Assembly: GCA_023150835.1 (NCBI GenBank)
Contig: JAKLKB010000017.1
Coordinates: 62,001-126,000, forward strand
Source: Myxococcota bacterium
GTDB taxonomy: Bacteria; Myxococcota_C; UBA6777
DNA: 64,000 bases
Direction: 5' to 3'
Part shown: piece by piece, positions 1 to 7,293 of the stretch
Position numbering within the stretch: position 1 is the stretch's first letter
How the letters are laid out: every line of letters begins with the position of its first letter
The notes under the pieces: generated by a model
What the model was told of the DNA's origin: nothing
The model's database searches: none
What the model saw: the letters and a program-made list of their open reading frames with translations, nothing else
Program-made: the position numbers and the translations under genes

Positions 1-1
1 A

Positions 2-760
2 TTACGGATCTTCGGGGACGAAGCGATAACCGACGCCCCAGACGGTTTGGATCAGGGTGGGTTCTTTGGGGTCGCGTTCGAGTTTTTTGCGGAGCTTGCT
101 GATGTGGACGTCGACGGAGCGGTCGAATACTTCGAACTCGCGGCCACGAACGAGATCGAGGAGCTGTTCGCGTTTCCAGACGTGGTGGGGGCGATGGGCG
201 ATCAACCAGAGCAGATCAAATTCGGAGGCGGTGAGTTCGATCGGCTGGTTTCGGCAGAAGACTTCGCGGGTGGTTTGGTTGATCGACAAGGTGCCGATGA
301 TAAGGGTTTCTTGGGCGGGGCTTTGTGGAGAGGTGGCGTGTGGGTTTGTGGGGGCTGGGGGTGGTTGGGCTTGTGCGTCAAGCTGAATGCGCCGAAGGAT
401 GGCACGGATACGGGCGACGAGTTCGCGTAGGCTGAAAGGTTTGGGCAGATAGTCATCCGCGCCGATTTCGAAACCGACGATGCGGTCGGTTTCTTCGCCG
501 CGAGCGGTGAGCATGAGGATGGGGATCGCAGCGGTGGAGGGGTGGGCGCGGAGTTGTCGGCATATCTCTAAACCGTCCATGCTGGGAAGCATCAGATCGA
601 GCAGGACAAGATCAAAGGGAGCATCGCGGGCGGCACGAAGTCCAGCGTTTCCGTCTTCTTCCCATTGCACGAAGAATCCGTAGTTTTCGAGGTATTGGCA
701 GGTATGTTCGGCAAGGATGGTATCGTCTTCGATGAGCAAGATACGCGATGTTTCGGACAT
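2..760 (-). CDS. OmpR/PhoB-family response regulator
   Basis: DNA-binding response regulator of 252 residues. The receiver domain (about residues 6-120) has the acidic pair D12/D13, the phospho-acceptor D55 in LVLLDLMLP, T85 and K107 in LPKPF. A Pro/Ala-rich linker leads to a C-terminal winged helix (about 150-250) with the family signatures DVHISKLRKKL and TVWGVGYRF. The stop codon sits at the very window edge, so the gene is complete. It is divergent from the sensor kinase that begins 127 bp away, so the two probably form one two-component pair. The family binds promoters as a phosphorylated dimer; the target genes here are unknown. Confidence 0.95.
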   Translation of the reverse strand: MSETSRILLIEDDTILAEHTCQYLENYGFFVQWEEDGNAGLRAARDAPFDLVLLDLMLPSMDGLEICRQLRAHPSTAAIPILMLTARGEETDRIVGFEIGADDYLPKPFSLRELVARIRAILRRIQLDAQAQPPPAPTNPHATSPQSPAQETLIIGTLSINQTTREVFCRNQPIELTASEFDLLWLIAHRPHHVWKREQLLDLVRGREFEVFDRSVDVHISKLRKKLERDPKEPTLIQTVWGVGYRFVPEDP

Positions 761-886
761 GATCGCCTCCTTTGAGCGGTTTGGATCGGAAGGATAGTCT
801 CAGATGTAAAAAAAGTGTAGGCCCCTAGAGCGCGGAATAAAGGGGGATTAGGTTGTGTGGAGGTGAGGCATCAGGAGGAGTCAGCG

Positions 887-2479
887 ATGTGGCGTTGGTT
901 GATGGGTCGGTTGTATCGGAAGTTGATCTTGAGTCATATCTTGGTGTTGTTGGCGTTGTTTGTGTTGATGGGTGGGGTGTTGCGTGTGTTTTATGTGGCG
1001 TATGTGGATCGAGCGCTGCGCGAGCGTTTTTGGGCGCAAACGACGTTGCTGTTGCAGCGGTTGGAGTCGATGGATCGGCGACTGCATTATGATCGAGAGA
1101 TGACGCCGCCCGCGCCCGAGCGGAGACCTTGGTGGAAGCGGTGGAGAGAGGGGCGGGCCTCCAAGCCGAAGCAAGAGGCGTCTAGCAAGCTGACGACGCA
1201 GGGAAAAGCAGGTCGCGTTCGGGTGGCGGCGTGGCTGGGTCAAGAGTGGGTCCAAGAGCGCTTGCGTGCGTGGTCTTTGTTGTTGAATGCGCGGGTGTTT
1301 GTGCATGATCGGGATATCTCTTGTTGGTTGGATGTGATGCCGAAGCGCTTTTCGGGGGCGTTGCGTCGGGTGGATGATCTGCGCTCGCGGGTGCAAGTGC
1401 GAGTGTTTGCGAGGCAGCGATGCCCGCGACGTTTGCGTCGGATGTATCGGCATTATCGGCGTAGCTTTGTACCGCATTGGGTGTTGACGCGGCGTTTGCA
1501 GGTGGAGGGGGTAGGGGAGGTGGAGCTGACTTTTTGGCAGATGTCACCCGTTCATTTGGAGGGGGCGGGTGTTTCGGTGCCGTTGGTGTTGATGGTATTG
1601 TTTGTGGGGTTGGCGTTATTGACGATCCCGATCAGTCGGAATATCGGGCGTCCATTGCGGCATTTGATGGAGCGTGTAAAGCGGATACCACAGGGGGATC
1701 TTGCGGATCCGATCGAGATTCGAGGGACAGATGAGGTTGCGGATCTTGCTCGAACCATCGAGGAGATGCGGCGTTCGCTGTTGCATCTGCACGAGCAGAG
1801 GGCGGCGTTGTTGTCAGATATCTCGCATGAGATGCGAACACCTCTGGCGCGGATACGGATGGTGGCGGAGTCTGTGGCGGATGGATTGATGCGGGAGGCG
1901 GCTCCGTTGGAGCGGGCGATGGAGGGGATCTGCGTGCAGGTGGATGAAGTCAATCAGATGTTGGGGGATCTGCTCGAACTGGCGCGTTTTGAAGTACCCT
2001 CGAAACAATTGTTGGAGTTGCAAGCGTTGGATGTACGGGCTTTGTTGGAAGAGCGAAGGCGGCATTTGTCGCTGGCGGCGGAGTCAAAGCGTGTGCAGAT
2101 CGTGCTGGAGAGTGCGGATGCCTCTTTTCCGCCGATCCAAGGGGATGCGCGTCGTCTCAAGCAAGTGATCAACAACCTTGTGCAAAATGCGCTGCGCTAC
2201 AGTCCAGAGGGTGGAGAGATCAAGCTGCGATTGAAGCGGAACGATGGGGGTTTGTGCGTGGAGGTTGCGGATCAGGGGCCGGGGATTCCTGAAACGGAGC
2301 GCGAGCGGATCTTTGAGCGGTTTGTTCGACTTGATGCTTCGCGATCGCGCAAGACGGGGCATCAAGGACTGGGGTTGGCGATCGTCAAGCAGTTGGTGGA
2401 ATCGCATGGTGGCCGTGTGGGGGTTCGAGAAGCCGAAGGGGGCGGTGCATGTTTTTGGTTCACGTTGCCGACGGCCTAG
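887..2479 (+). CDS. membrane sensor histidine kinase
   Basis: Likely partner of the divergent response regulator. I chose the ATG at 887 because CAGGAGGAG lies just upstream; the frame stays open to a GTG at 857. The protein of 530 residues has a TM helix near residues 9-32, a basic periplasmic region of about 200 residues, a second TM helix (LVLMVLFVGLALLTIPI), a HAMP segment, a HisKA box SDISHEMRTPLAR with H314 as the phospho-accepting His, then N box (NNLVQNALRYS), G1 (DQGPGIP) and G2 (GLGLAIVK). All catalytic motifs are present. The periplasmic sensor matches no domain I recognise. The stop codon overlaps the stop of the convergent quinone reductase gene in one CTAG. Confidence 0.95.
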   Translation: MWRWLMGRLYRKLILSHILVLLALFVLMGGVLRVFYVAYVDRALRERFWAQTTLLLQRLESMDRRLHYDREMTPPAPERRPWWKRWREGRASKPKQEASSKLTTQGKAGRVRVAAWLGQEWVQERLRAWSLLLNARVFVHDRDISCWLDVMPKRFSGALRRVDDLRSRVQVRVFARQRCPRRLRRMYRHYRRSFVPHWVLTRRLQVEGVGEVELTFWQMSPVHLEGAGVSVPLVLMVLFVGLALLTIPISRNIGRPLRHLMERVKRIPQGDLADPIEIRGTDEVADLARTIEEMRRSLLHLHEQRAALLSDISHEMRTPLARIRMVAESVADGLMREAAPLERAMEGICVQVDEVNQMLGDLLELARFEVPSKQLLELQALDVRALLEERRRHLSLAAESKRVQIVLESADASFPPIQGDARRLKQVINNLVQNALRYSPEGGEIKLRLKRNDGGLCVEVADQGPGIPETERERIFERFVRLDASRSRKTGHQGLGLAIVKQLVESHGGRVGVREAEGGGACFWFTLPTA

Positions 2480-3144
2480 TATGAGCCTACGTCGATCGGT
2501 TGTTCCGTTGCGATATCTGCCAATCTCCTGCTGAAGCGTTCGAGTTCTGTTTTTCTTTGTTCGTCGCTCATCCGAACTGGCCCGTTGACAACGTGTGGAG
2601 CCAATACATCAAAACCGACAAACTGAAGCATTCCTCGATGGATCGGCCTCAGGACGCCGTGAATGTCGCCATTGAGTCCCCCTTCGACATAGGCTTCCGC
2701 TGGTCCCCCAGTCGTGAGAGACAACATCGCACGTTTTCCGCAAAACACCCCCTTGCTGTATAACCGACCCCCGCCGTAGATGCGCCCCATCGCAAAAACA
2801 CGATCCACCCAACCCTTTAGAACCGCCGGAACGCTGAACCACCAGAGAGGGAATTGCCAAAGCATCAAGTCGCACCATTCGAGCTTTTCGATCTCCGTTT
2901 TGATCTCTTCGGAAAAGCCGTCCACCTCGGTGGCATACGCTTCTTCGCTCTGCAACTTGAGATAATTCGGATCCTTGACGCTTTTGAAATTGGCGCGACT
3001 GGACACAGGGTCGAACTGCATCGCGTGCAGATCTGACGTCACCACTTCCCATCCGCTGTTTGTAAGGGCTTGTTGTGCCGTGATAAACATCGCGTGGTTG
3101 AAGCTCTTGGATTCGGGGTGCCAATAAACAACAAATGCTTTCAC
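2476..3144 (-). CDS. NAD(P)H quinone oxidoreductase, flavodoxin-2 fold
   Basis: Flavodoxin-like fold protein of the MdaB/KefF/NQO1 type (222 residues), expected to bind FMN or FAD and reduce quinones by two electrons. Visible family signatures are the opening AFVVYWHPESKSFNHA, the flavin-contact segment MLWQFPLWWFSVPAVLKGWV, and the segment LSLTTGGPAEAY. I chose the GTG at 3144: GGAGG lies six bases upstream and the family core begins straight after it, although the frame stays open to 3210. It is convergent with the sensor kinase, sharing the 4 bp CTAG in which both strands read TAG. Confidence 0.88.
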   Translation of the reverse strand: MKAFVVYWHPESKSFNHAMFITAQQALTNSGWEVVTSDLHAMQFDPVSSRANFKSVKDPNYLKLQSEEAYATEVDGFSEEIKTEIEKLEWCDLMLWQFPLWWFSVPAVLKGWVDRVFAMGRIYGGGRLYSKGVFCGKRAMLSLTTGGPAEAYVEGGLNGDIHGVLRPIHRGMLQFVGFDVLAPHVVNGPVRMSDEQRKTELERFSRRLADIATEQPIDVGSY

Positions 3145-3279
3145 TCCTCGCCTCCGTGTTTGCGTGGATTTTTGGTGGGGGTCACGCTGCTGGTTTGACG
3201 TGAGGCGCAAAGGCCGTATGCGTCAAGATAAGCCCGCCAACAAAAACAAGAAATGTTCGTATCGGTCGCCGAACGGGGT

Positions 3280-3840
3280 TTACTTGCGATCGGGTTCAAA
3301 GTACGGATCACCTACGTCGTTCTTTCCTACCACCACGACGGAGAGATGTTGCCCTGTTTCTAATGCGATGGTTGGCTTTTTGATCGCTCCAGATACATCA
3401 CCACCGATCTCACTACAGAGATAGCCCCAATTACACTCTCGATCCACCCGCACGACGTAGATATCGCCGAGAGCGCATTCTTTTTGTGCGGTTGCTTTTT
3501 TCTCCGCCATTGTTTGCCGCTGTTGGCGCTCGGACGGAGAGAGTTGGCTAACAGAGCAATATGTTTCGTCTCGATACACAAGATACACCGAGATGTTCTT
3601 GCCATACATCAGCTTTTCGTTGCCTGCGATGTGAAGCTCTCGTTCGCGGTCGATGAGTTCGGGCAAACGCAGATGTGCCTCCGTACCGTCTTCAAGCTCC
3701 ACGATGTAGCCTTGAGCAAAATGGGATTTGATGGTTGCAGATATCGGATTCATCGACTCATCGAGGTGTGTGAGGGTGGCTTGGGGTGCGGCGCTTAGGT
3801 TGGGAGAGAGGGCGGGTGTGGTTGGGGTGCGGATTTTCAA
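3280..3840 (-). CDS. unknown protein with two S1-like segments
   Basis: I do not recognise this gene at family level. The protein has two similar halves that look like S1/OB-fold RNA-binding segments: one around SATIKSHFAQGYIVELEDG, the other around GDIYVVRVDRECNWGYLCSE, each ending in a strand-rich stretch. The listed start is a TTG without a clear ribosome binding site. An ATG at 3753 (MNPISATIKSH) starts just before the first S1-like segment and may be the true start (157 residues). It is 9 bp downstream of the secreted Cys-rich gene on the same strand, so the two may be co-transcribed. An S1-like fold would suggest RNA or nucleic-acid binding, but that is inference. Confidence 0.55.
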   Translation of the reverse strand: MKIRTPTTPALSPNLSAAPQATLTHLDESMNPISATIKSHFAQGYIVELEDGTEAHLRLPELIDRERELHIAGNEKLMYGKNISVYLVYRDETYCSVSQLSPSERQQRQTMAEKKATAQKECALGDIYVVRVDRECNWGYLCSEIGGDVSGAIKKPTIALETGQHLSVVVVGKNDVGDPYFEPDRK

Positions 3841-3849
3841 ATTGTCGGG

Positions 3850-4314
3850 TTAGAAAAGCTTGATCTTGCAGATCGTGTCATTCCAACGGGTTTTTGTGTC
3901 GCAGCATCCGCCGCGCAGGGAGCAGAGGTTGGTGTTTGCGCGGATGGTGAGCGTCTCGTTGGTTCCACATCGCGTCAGGACGGCACCTTTCGTTGCGCCC
4001 GAAAACTCGACATAGGAGATGTTCTTGGAAACGTGGGAACTGAGTGTGTGAGGTTGCCCGCCACAGACGGTCGTCAACAATTGGCTGCCAGCGCTACAGT
4101 GCATCAAGAGTTTCGCGCATTTTTGCACAGGTTGGCCGCATCTGTCACTGGTTTTTTGCCAGCGTTTGCCGCCAGCACAAACGTGTTTGTAGCCATCAAC
4201 GCAACGCTTGGCTCCGGGAGCACAGACGTTTCCTGCGCTTGCGGGGCTGGGGAGGAGCAACATCCCGAGTGCAAACAGGAAGGTGACAGGCAGGGTGGGA
4301 AGCAGTTTTCGCAT
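3850..4314 (-). CDS. secreted cysteine-rich protein
   Basis: Small exported protein (154 residues) with a clear Sec signal peptide (MRKLLPTLPVTFLFALGMLL then SPASA) and a mature part rich in Cys, including CAPGAKRCVDGYKHVCAGG. The ATG at 4314 is preceded by ACAAGGAGAGAACG, which fixes the start although the frame is open further upstream. The Cys pattern suggests disulfide-stabilised small domains in the periplasm or outside the cell. No family is recognised. Confidence 0.75.
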   Translation of the reverse strand: MRKLLPTLPVTFLFALGMLLLPSPASAGNVCAPGAKRCVDGYKHVCAGGKRWQKTSDRCGQPVQKCAKLLMHCSAGSQLLTTVCGGQPHTLSSHVSKNISYVEFSGATKGAVLTRCGTNETLTIRANTNLCSLRGGCCDTKTRWNDTICKIKLF

Positions 4315-4616
4315 CGTTCTCTCCTTGTGGGGTGTTTGTTTTTTGCTACCGAACAGCGATAGCAAAAAGGAAGCAACGGGTCTGAAATGTTCGTCGCTTC
4401 GTCGCGGTGCTGTGGATTTCTGCAAAAAAAACTGTGGTGGAAACAAAAAAATCAACGGATGATATTATCTTTTAATAGAAGGAGATCTAAAATGTTCCGT
4501 TTGGGCTGATCCGTTTCGGAACTTGTTGATCGCACTTGTCGCGGGTGTGTTGTGTTCGCTCAAACTTTTTTTGAGATCGCGTTTGTTTGATCAATAAAGC
4601 AGAAAAAGATTTCGAT
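4315..4616. other. intergenic region with a possible 5-codon leader
   Basis: About 300 bases without a supported gene between the Cys-rich gene and repeat R1. On the plus strand AAGGAG at 4480-4485 lies seven bases before an ATG at 4493, which opens only five codons (MFRLG) before TGA at 4508-4510. The words GTTCCG and CGGAAC that follow could form a hairpin. This could be a leader peptide or chance; no downstream plus-strand gene is seen for it to control. The Cys-rich gene's promoter should lie here on the minus strand, but no clear -35/-10 pair was found. Confidence 0.3.
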
Positions 4617-4796
4617 AGGACAGGAGTTACGCAGTTGCCAAAAAAAAGCCGTGTTCGCGCTCTCTCAAGCGACAGAGTCGTTGTCTTGAAAGACCTGTGA
4701 TCTCTTCGTCAACACGGGGTCAAGGGAGCTGTGCTCTATGGCGGGGTGTGGGGTGGAACCCCACAAAAACCAGTCAACCGCGTAAGTTTTATCCTA
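4617..4796 (+). repeat. dispersed element R1, copy a
   Basis: Member of a non-coding family present at least six times in this window. It has the end motif AGGAGTTACGCAGTTG, the internal words CCGTGTTCGCG, CAAGCGACAGAGTCGTTGT and ACGGGGTCAAGGGAG, then a GTGGGGTGGAACCCCAC palindrome and the inverted end CGCGTAAGTTTTATCC. No ORF or transposase is present, so a MITE-like element is the best description. Its right edge supplies the TAG stop of the asparaginase/ankyrin gene. Confidence 0.8.
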
Positions 4797-6224
4797 TTTA
4801 AAGAGAGCGATTACATCGGGATGTTGGTGGAGGTGCGCTTCGTCGATCGGTGTACGGCCCGAACGGTCGGCAACCAAGGGCGATGCGCCGTGTTGGAGCA
4901 AAAGCTGGACGGTGTGCGCCTGCCCAGCGGCAGCGGCGACGTGGAGGGGGGTGCGGCCATTGTAATCGCGAGCGTTGATATCTGCGCCATCGTCGAGCAT
5001 TCGTTGGATCCCTTCGAGATCGCCGATCTCGCTTGCTGCACACAAAAGGACGGGGTAGAGGGTGCGTTCGAGGTGGACTTTGTCGTCGGACGAAGCGATC
5101 GAGGAGATGGTGCGCGCTACGGAGTCAAGGAAGGCACGCTCGCGAAAAGAAAAGCGCGTTTGGTTTTGTGGTTCGCTGCGCTCTCCGCGAAGGGAGCGTT
5201 GCATCTGTTGTTTGATCTCGTCGGTGGGGAGGTCTTGGCTGAGTAGGTAGGCGAGTTTGGTCAGGGTAGCTTCGGGTGTCATATCGGAGCCGCTGATGAC
5301 GCCGACATCGTAGAGGGCGGATCCTGCGGCGTAATCGCTATTGACCATTCCTTTATGGCATTGGGTGCAATTGACGATGACAACGCCGCGTTCGGTGGCA
5401 AGGCGCAAGACTTCCATCAGATCGAGGCGGTTGGCAGGGAAGTTCCCTGATCCGTAGGTTTCGAGGACAAGTCCTTGGATGGGCGGTTTGAGGAAGTTGG
5501 CGAGTGCATCTGCGCGGATACCCGGGAATATCCGAACGGCAGCGACATCGCGGTTGGTGATGGTTTGGACGCGAAAGGGCTTGCGAGGGACGGAGCGGAT
5601 CAGATCCCAGTCGACTTGGATGTGAGTGCCTGTGGTGGCGAGGGGAGGGAGATTGCCAGAGTCAAAGGCTTGAAGTCCGGCAGCATCGACTTTTTGAGTG
5701 CGATTGCCCCGATACAGATGACCTCGAAAAAACAAGCAGACTTCAGGGATCTCGTAATGGCCTGCGAGGGTCATGGCCCCGAGCAGATTTTCGATGGCGT
5801 CGTTGCTGGATTGGGACAGCGGGATCTGGGAGCCTGTGAGGATGACCGTTTTGGCGAGATCTTCGAGCATAAAAGACAGGGCGGAAGCGGTGTAGGCCAT
5901 CGTATCGGTGCCATGTAAGATCACAAACGCATCGTAGGCATCGTAATGTTGCTCGATCAGGTGGGCGATCTGCACCCAGTCTTGGACATCCATGTAAGCG
6001 CTATCGATGGGATGGGCGTATTCGAGGACATCGTAGCGGATGCGTTTTCCAAAGCGTGAGGGAGGGGTGGTGAGGCGTGGCATGGTCTTGTCGTGGAATT
6101 GGGGCATAGCCTCAAGCTGGCGTTCGAGATAGCCGGATACAGGAGTGTATCCGCGTTCACTTGGCATCATCCCGATGGTTCCGCCCGTATAGAGCAGCAA
6201 AAGTCGTGCGATATCTGTTTGCAT
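4794..6224 (-). CDS. L-asparaginase with C-terminal ankyrin repeats
   Basis: Hydrolyses L-asparagine to aspartate and ammonia (476 residues). The asparaginase domain (about 1-335) shows the nucleophile loop YTGGTIG (T16), the second active-site segment ILHGTDTMAYTAS, and VILTGSQIPL. From about residue 400 come two to three ankyrin repeats (GRTPLHVAAAAGQAHTVQLL). Known relatives with this layout are cytoplasmic type I asparaginases such as the animal ASPG/60-kDa lysophospholipase; most bacterial AnsA proteins lack ankyrins. I chose the ATG at 6224 over a TTG at 6251. It lies 19 bp after the tRNase Z-like gene in one operon. The stop codon is provided by the edge of repeat R1. Confidence 0.9.
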   Translation of the reverse strand: MQTDIARLLLLYTGGTIGMMPSERGYTPVSGYLERQLEAMPQFHDKTMPRLTTPPSRFGKRIRYDVLEYAHPIDSAYMDVQDWVQIAHLIEQHYDAYDAFVILHGTDTMAYTASALSFMLEDLAKTVILTGSQIPLSQSSNDAIENLLGAMTLAGHYEIPEVCLFFRGHLYRGNRTQKVDAAGLQAFDSGNLPPLATTGTHIQVDWDLIRSVPRKPFRVQTITNRDVAAVRIFPGIRADALANFLKPPIQGLVLETYGSGNFPANRLDLMEVLRLATERGVVIVNCTQCHKGMVNSDYAAGSALYDVGVISGSDMTPEATLTKLAYLLSQDLPTDEIKQQMQRSLRGERSEPQNQTRFSFRERAFLDSVARTISSIASSDDKVHLERTLYPVLLCAASEIGDLEGIQRMLDDGADINARDYNGRTPLHVAAAAGQAHTVQLLLQHGASPLVADRSGRTPIDEAHLHQHPDVIALFK

Positions 6225-6243
6225 CGTGCGTCGTTGTCCTTTG

Positions 6244-7113
6244 TTAACCAAACATCTTGATCGGGAGCGTTTGATCGAAGAGATGCCCGGGGAGGACGAG
6301 ATGGATCATGCTGCGCCGCGTGGCATCGGGAACAAGGCGCTCAAGGGCCGCAGTGATCTGGGCTGGTGTATAACGCACAGAGAAGTGATAAAGCAACAAA
6401 CGTTCTGCTTCGAGGCGTTCAAAGGCGGTGATGGCTTCGGAGAGTGTGCTGTGAACGTCGGATGTATCGGGATCAAGAAAGGTGGCCTCGTGGATCAACA
6501 ACATCGCACCGCGTGAAGCCTCGTCTTGGAGGGGCTTTCCGTCGCCTGAAAAGACAAGGACGGGGACTTCGAGCCGATCGCTGAGGGCTTCGCGCCCTTG
6601 TGCTTCGATCAAGGTGCGGATGGCCTTGCCATCGAGCTTTTGAAACGCAGGGCGTAACTTCCAACGTTTTTGGACGATGCGGTAACCAAGGCAAAGATCA
6701 TAGGGGACGTGTTGGACTTCCATCGCGAGGGCTTCGAGGTCGCGGCCTGTGCGCAAGGCAACGCGATCTTCGGGCATCATGGGGTGCAGCTCGACCATCT
6801 CGTCCCAGTCGAAGAACTCTCCTGCGAGATAAGCAAAGTAACGTTGAAAGACACCCGATGTTGCGGGAAAATAGATGCGAAGTGGAGGCAGGGGGGATTC
6901 GTTGCGGAAGATGCCGCGCCGTCGCATCAACAAGAGCAGTCGCAAGCCTGTGAAATGGTCCACATGCGCATGCGATAAGAACACGTCTTGGATACCCAAC
7001 GCACGGGACTCCAAGAACGGCCCGATGCCCTCTCCTGCATCCAACAACAATCGCAGCGGCTCGATGTAAAACCAGTTCGATAACAAGGCTTTGGAGTATG
7101 CGGTAATGTGCAT
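6244..7113 (-). CDS. tRNase Z-like metallo-beta-lactamase-fold hydrolase
   Basis: Metal-dependent hydrolase of the RNase Z/arylsulfatase-like branch (289 residues). The zinc motif SHAHVDH gives H48, H50, D52 and H53; later metal ligands are likely in VLVFSGDG and LLIHEATF, and the C-terminus carries LYHFSVRYTP. RNase Z removes 3' trailers from tRNA precursors, a plausible but unproven role here; other nucleases and phosphodiesterases share this layout. The start is ATG 7113, with GAGAAG upstream. It lies 6 bp after the reconstructed helicase stop and 19 bp before the asparaginase gene, so it is in the same minus-strand operon. Confidence 0.8.
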   Translation of the reverse strand: MHITAYSKALLSNWFYIEPLRLLLDAGEGIGPFLESRALGIQDVFLSHAHVDHFTGLRLLLLMRRRGIFRNESPLPPLRIYFPATSGVFQRYFAYLAGEFFDWDEMVELHPMMPEDRVALRTGRDLEALAMEVQHVPYDLCLGYRIVQKRWKLRPAFQKLDGKAIRTLIEAQGREALSDRLEVPVLVFSGDGKPLQDEASRGAMLLIHEATFLDPDTSDVHSTLSEAITAFERLEAERLLLYHFSVRYTPAQITAALERLVPDATRRSMIHLVLPGHLFDQTLPIKMFG

Positions 7114-7119
7114 ATCTTC

Positions 7120-7293
7120 TCAATCGGCGGAAAAAGGCGGAGCATCATCGTCCCAAGCACTCAACCATCCCTCGACATCTTGGGCGTATTGGAGAAAGGC
7201 TTGGTAAAAAGGCTCTGCACCCAAGGTCGCGCTGTCGCCAACGACCAGCAAAAAGCGTTTGGCCCGAGTCAAGGCGACGTTCATCGGACGAGA
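7120..7293 (-). pseudogene. out-of-frame C-terminal fragment of the helicase (motif VI)
   Basis: In the frame that ends at TGA 7120-7122, the minus strand encodes RPMNVALTRAKRFLLVVGDS followed by ATLGAEPFYQAFLQYA, the typical motif VI and tail of this helicase family. The usual 13-14 residues between motif V and motif VI (SNxxGxxGFLxDxR type) are missing. A deletion of about 40 bp whose length is not a multiple of three explains both the gap and the frame change. TCGTCCG at the junction is a word likely present at both edges of the lost piece. Confidence 0.85.
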
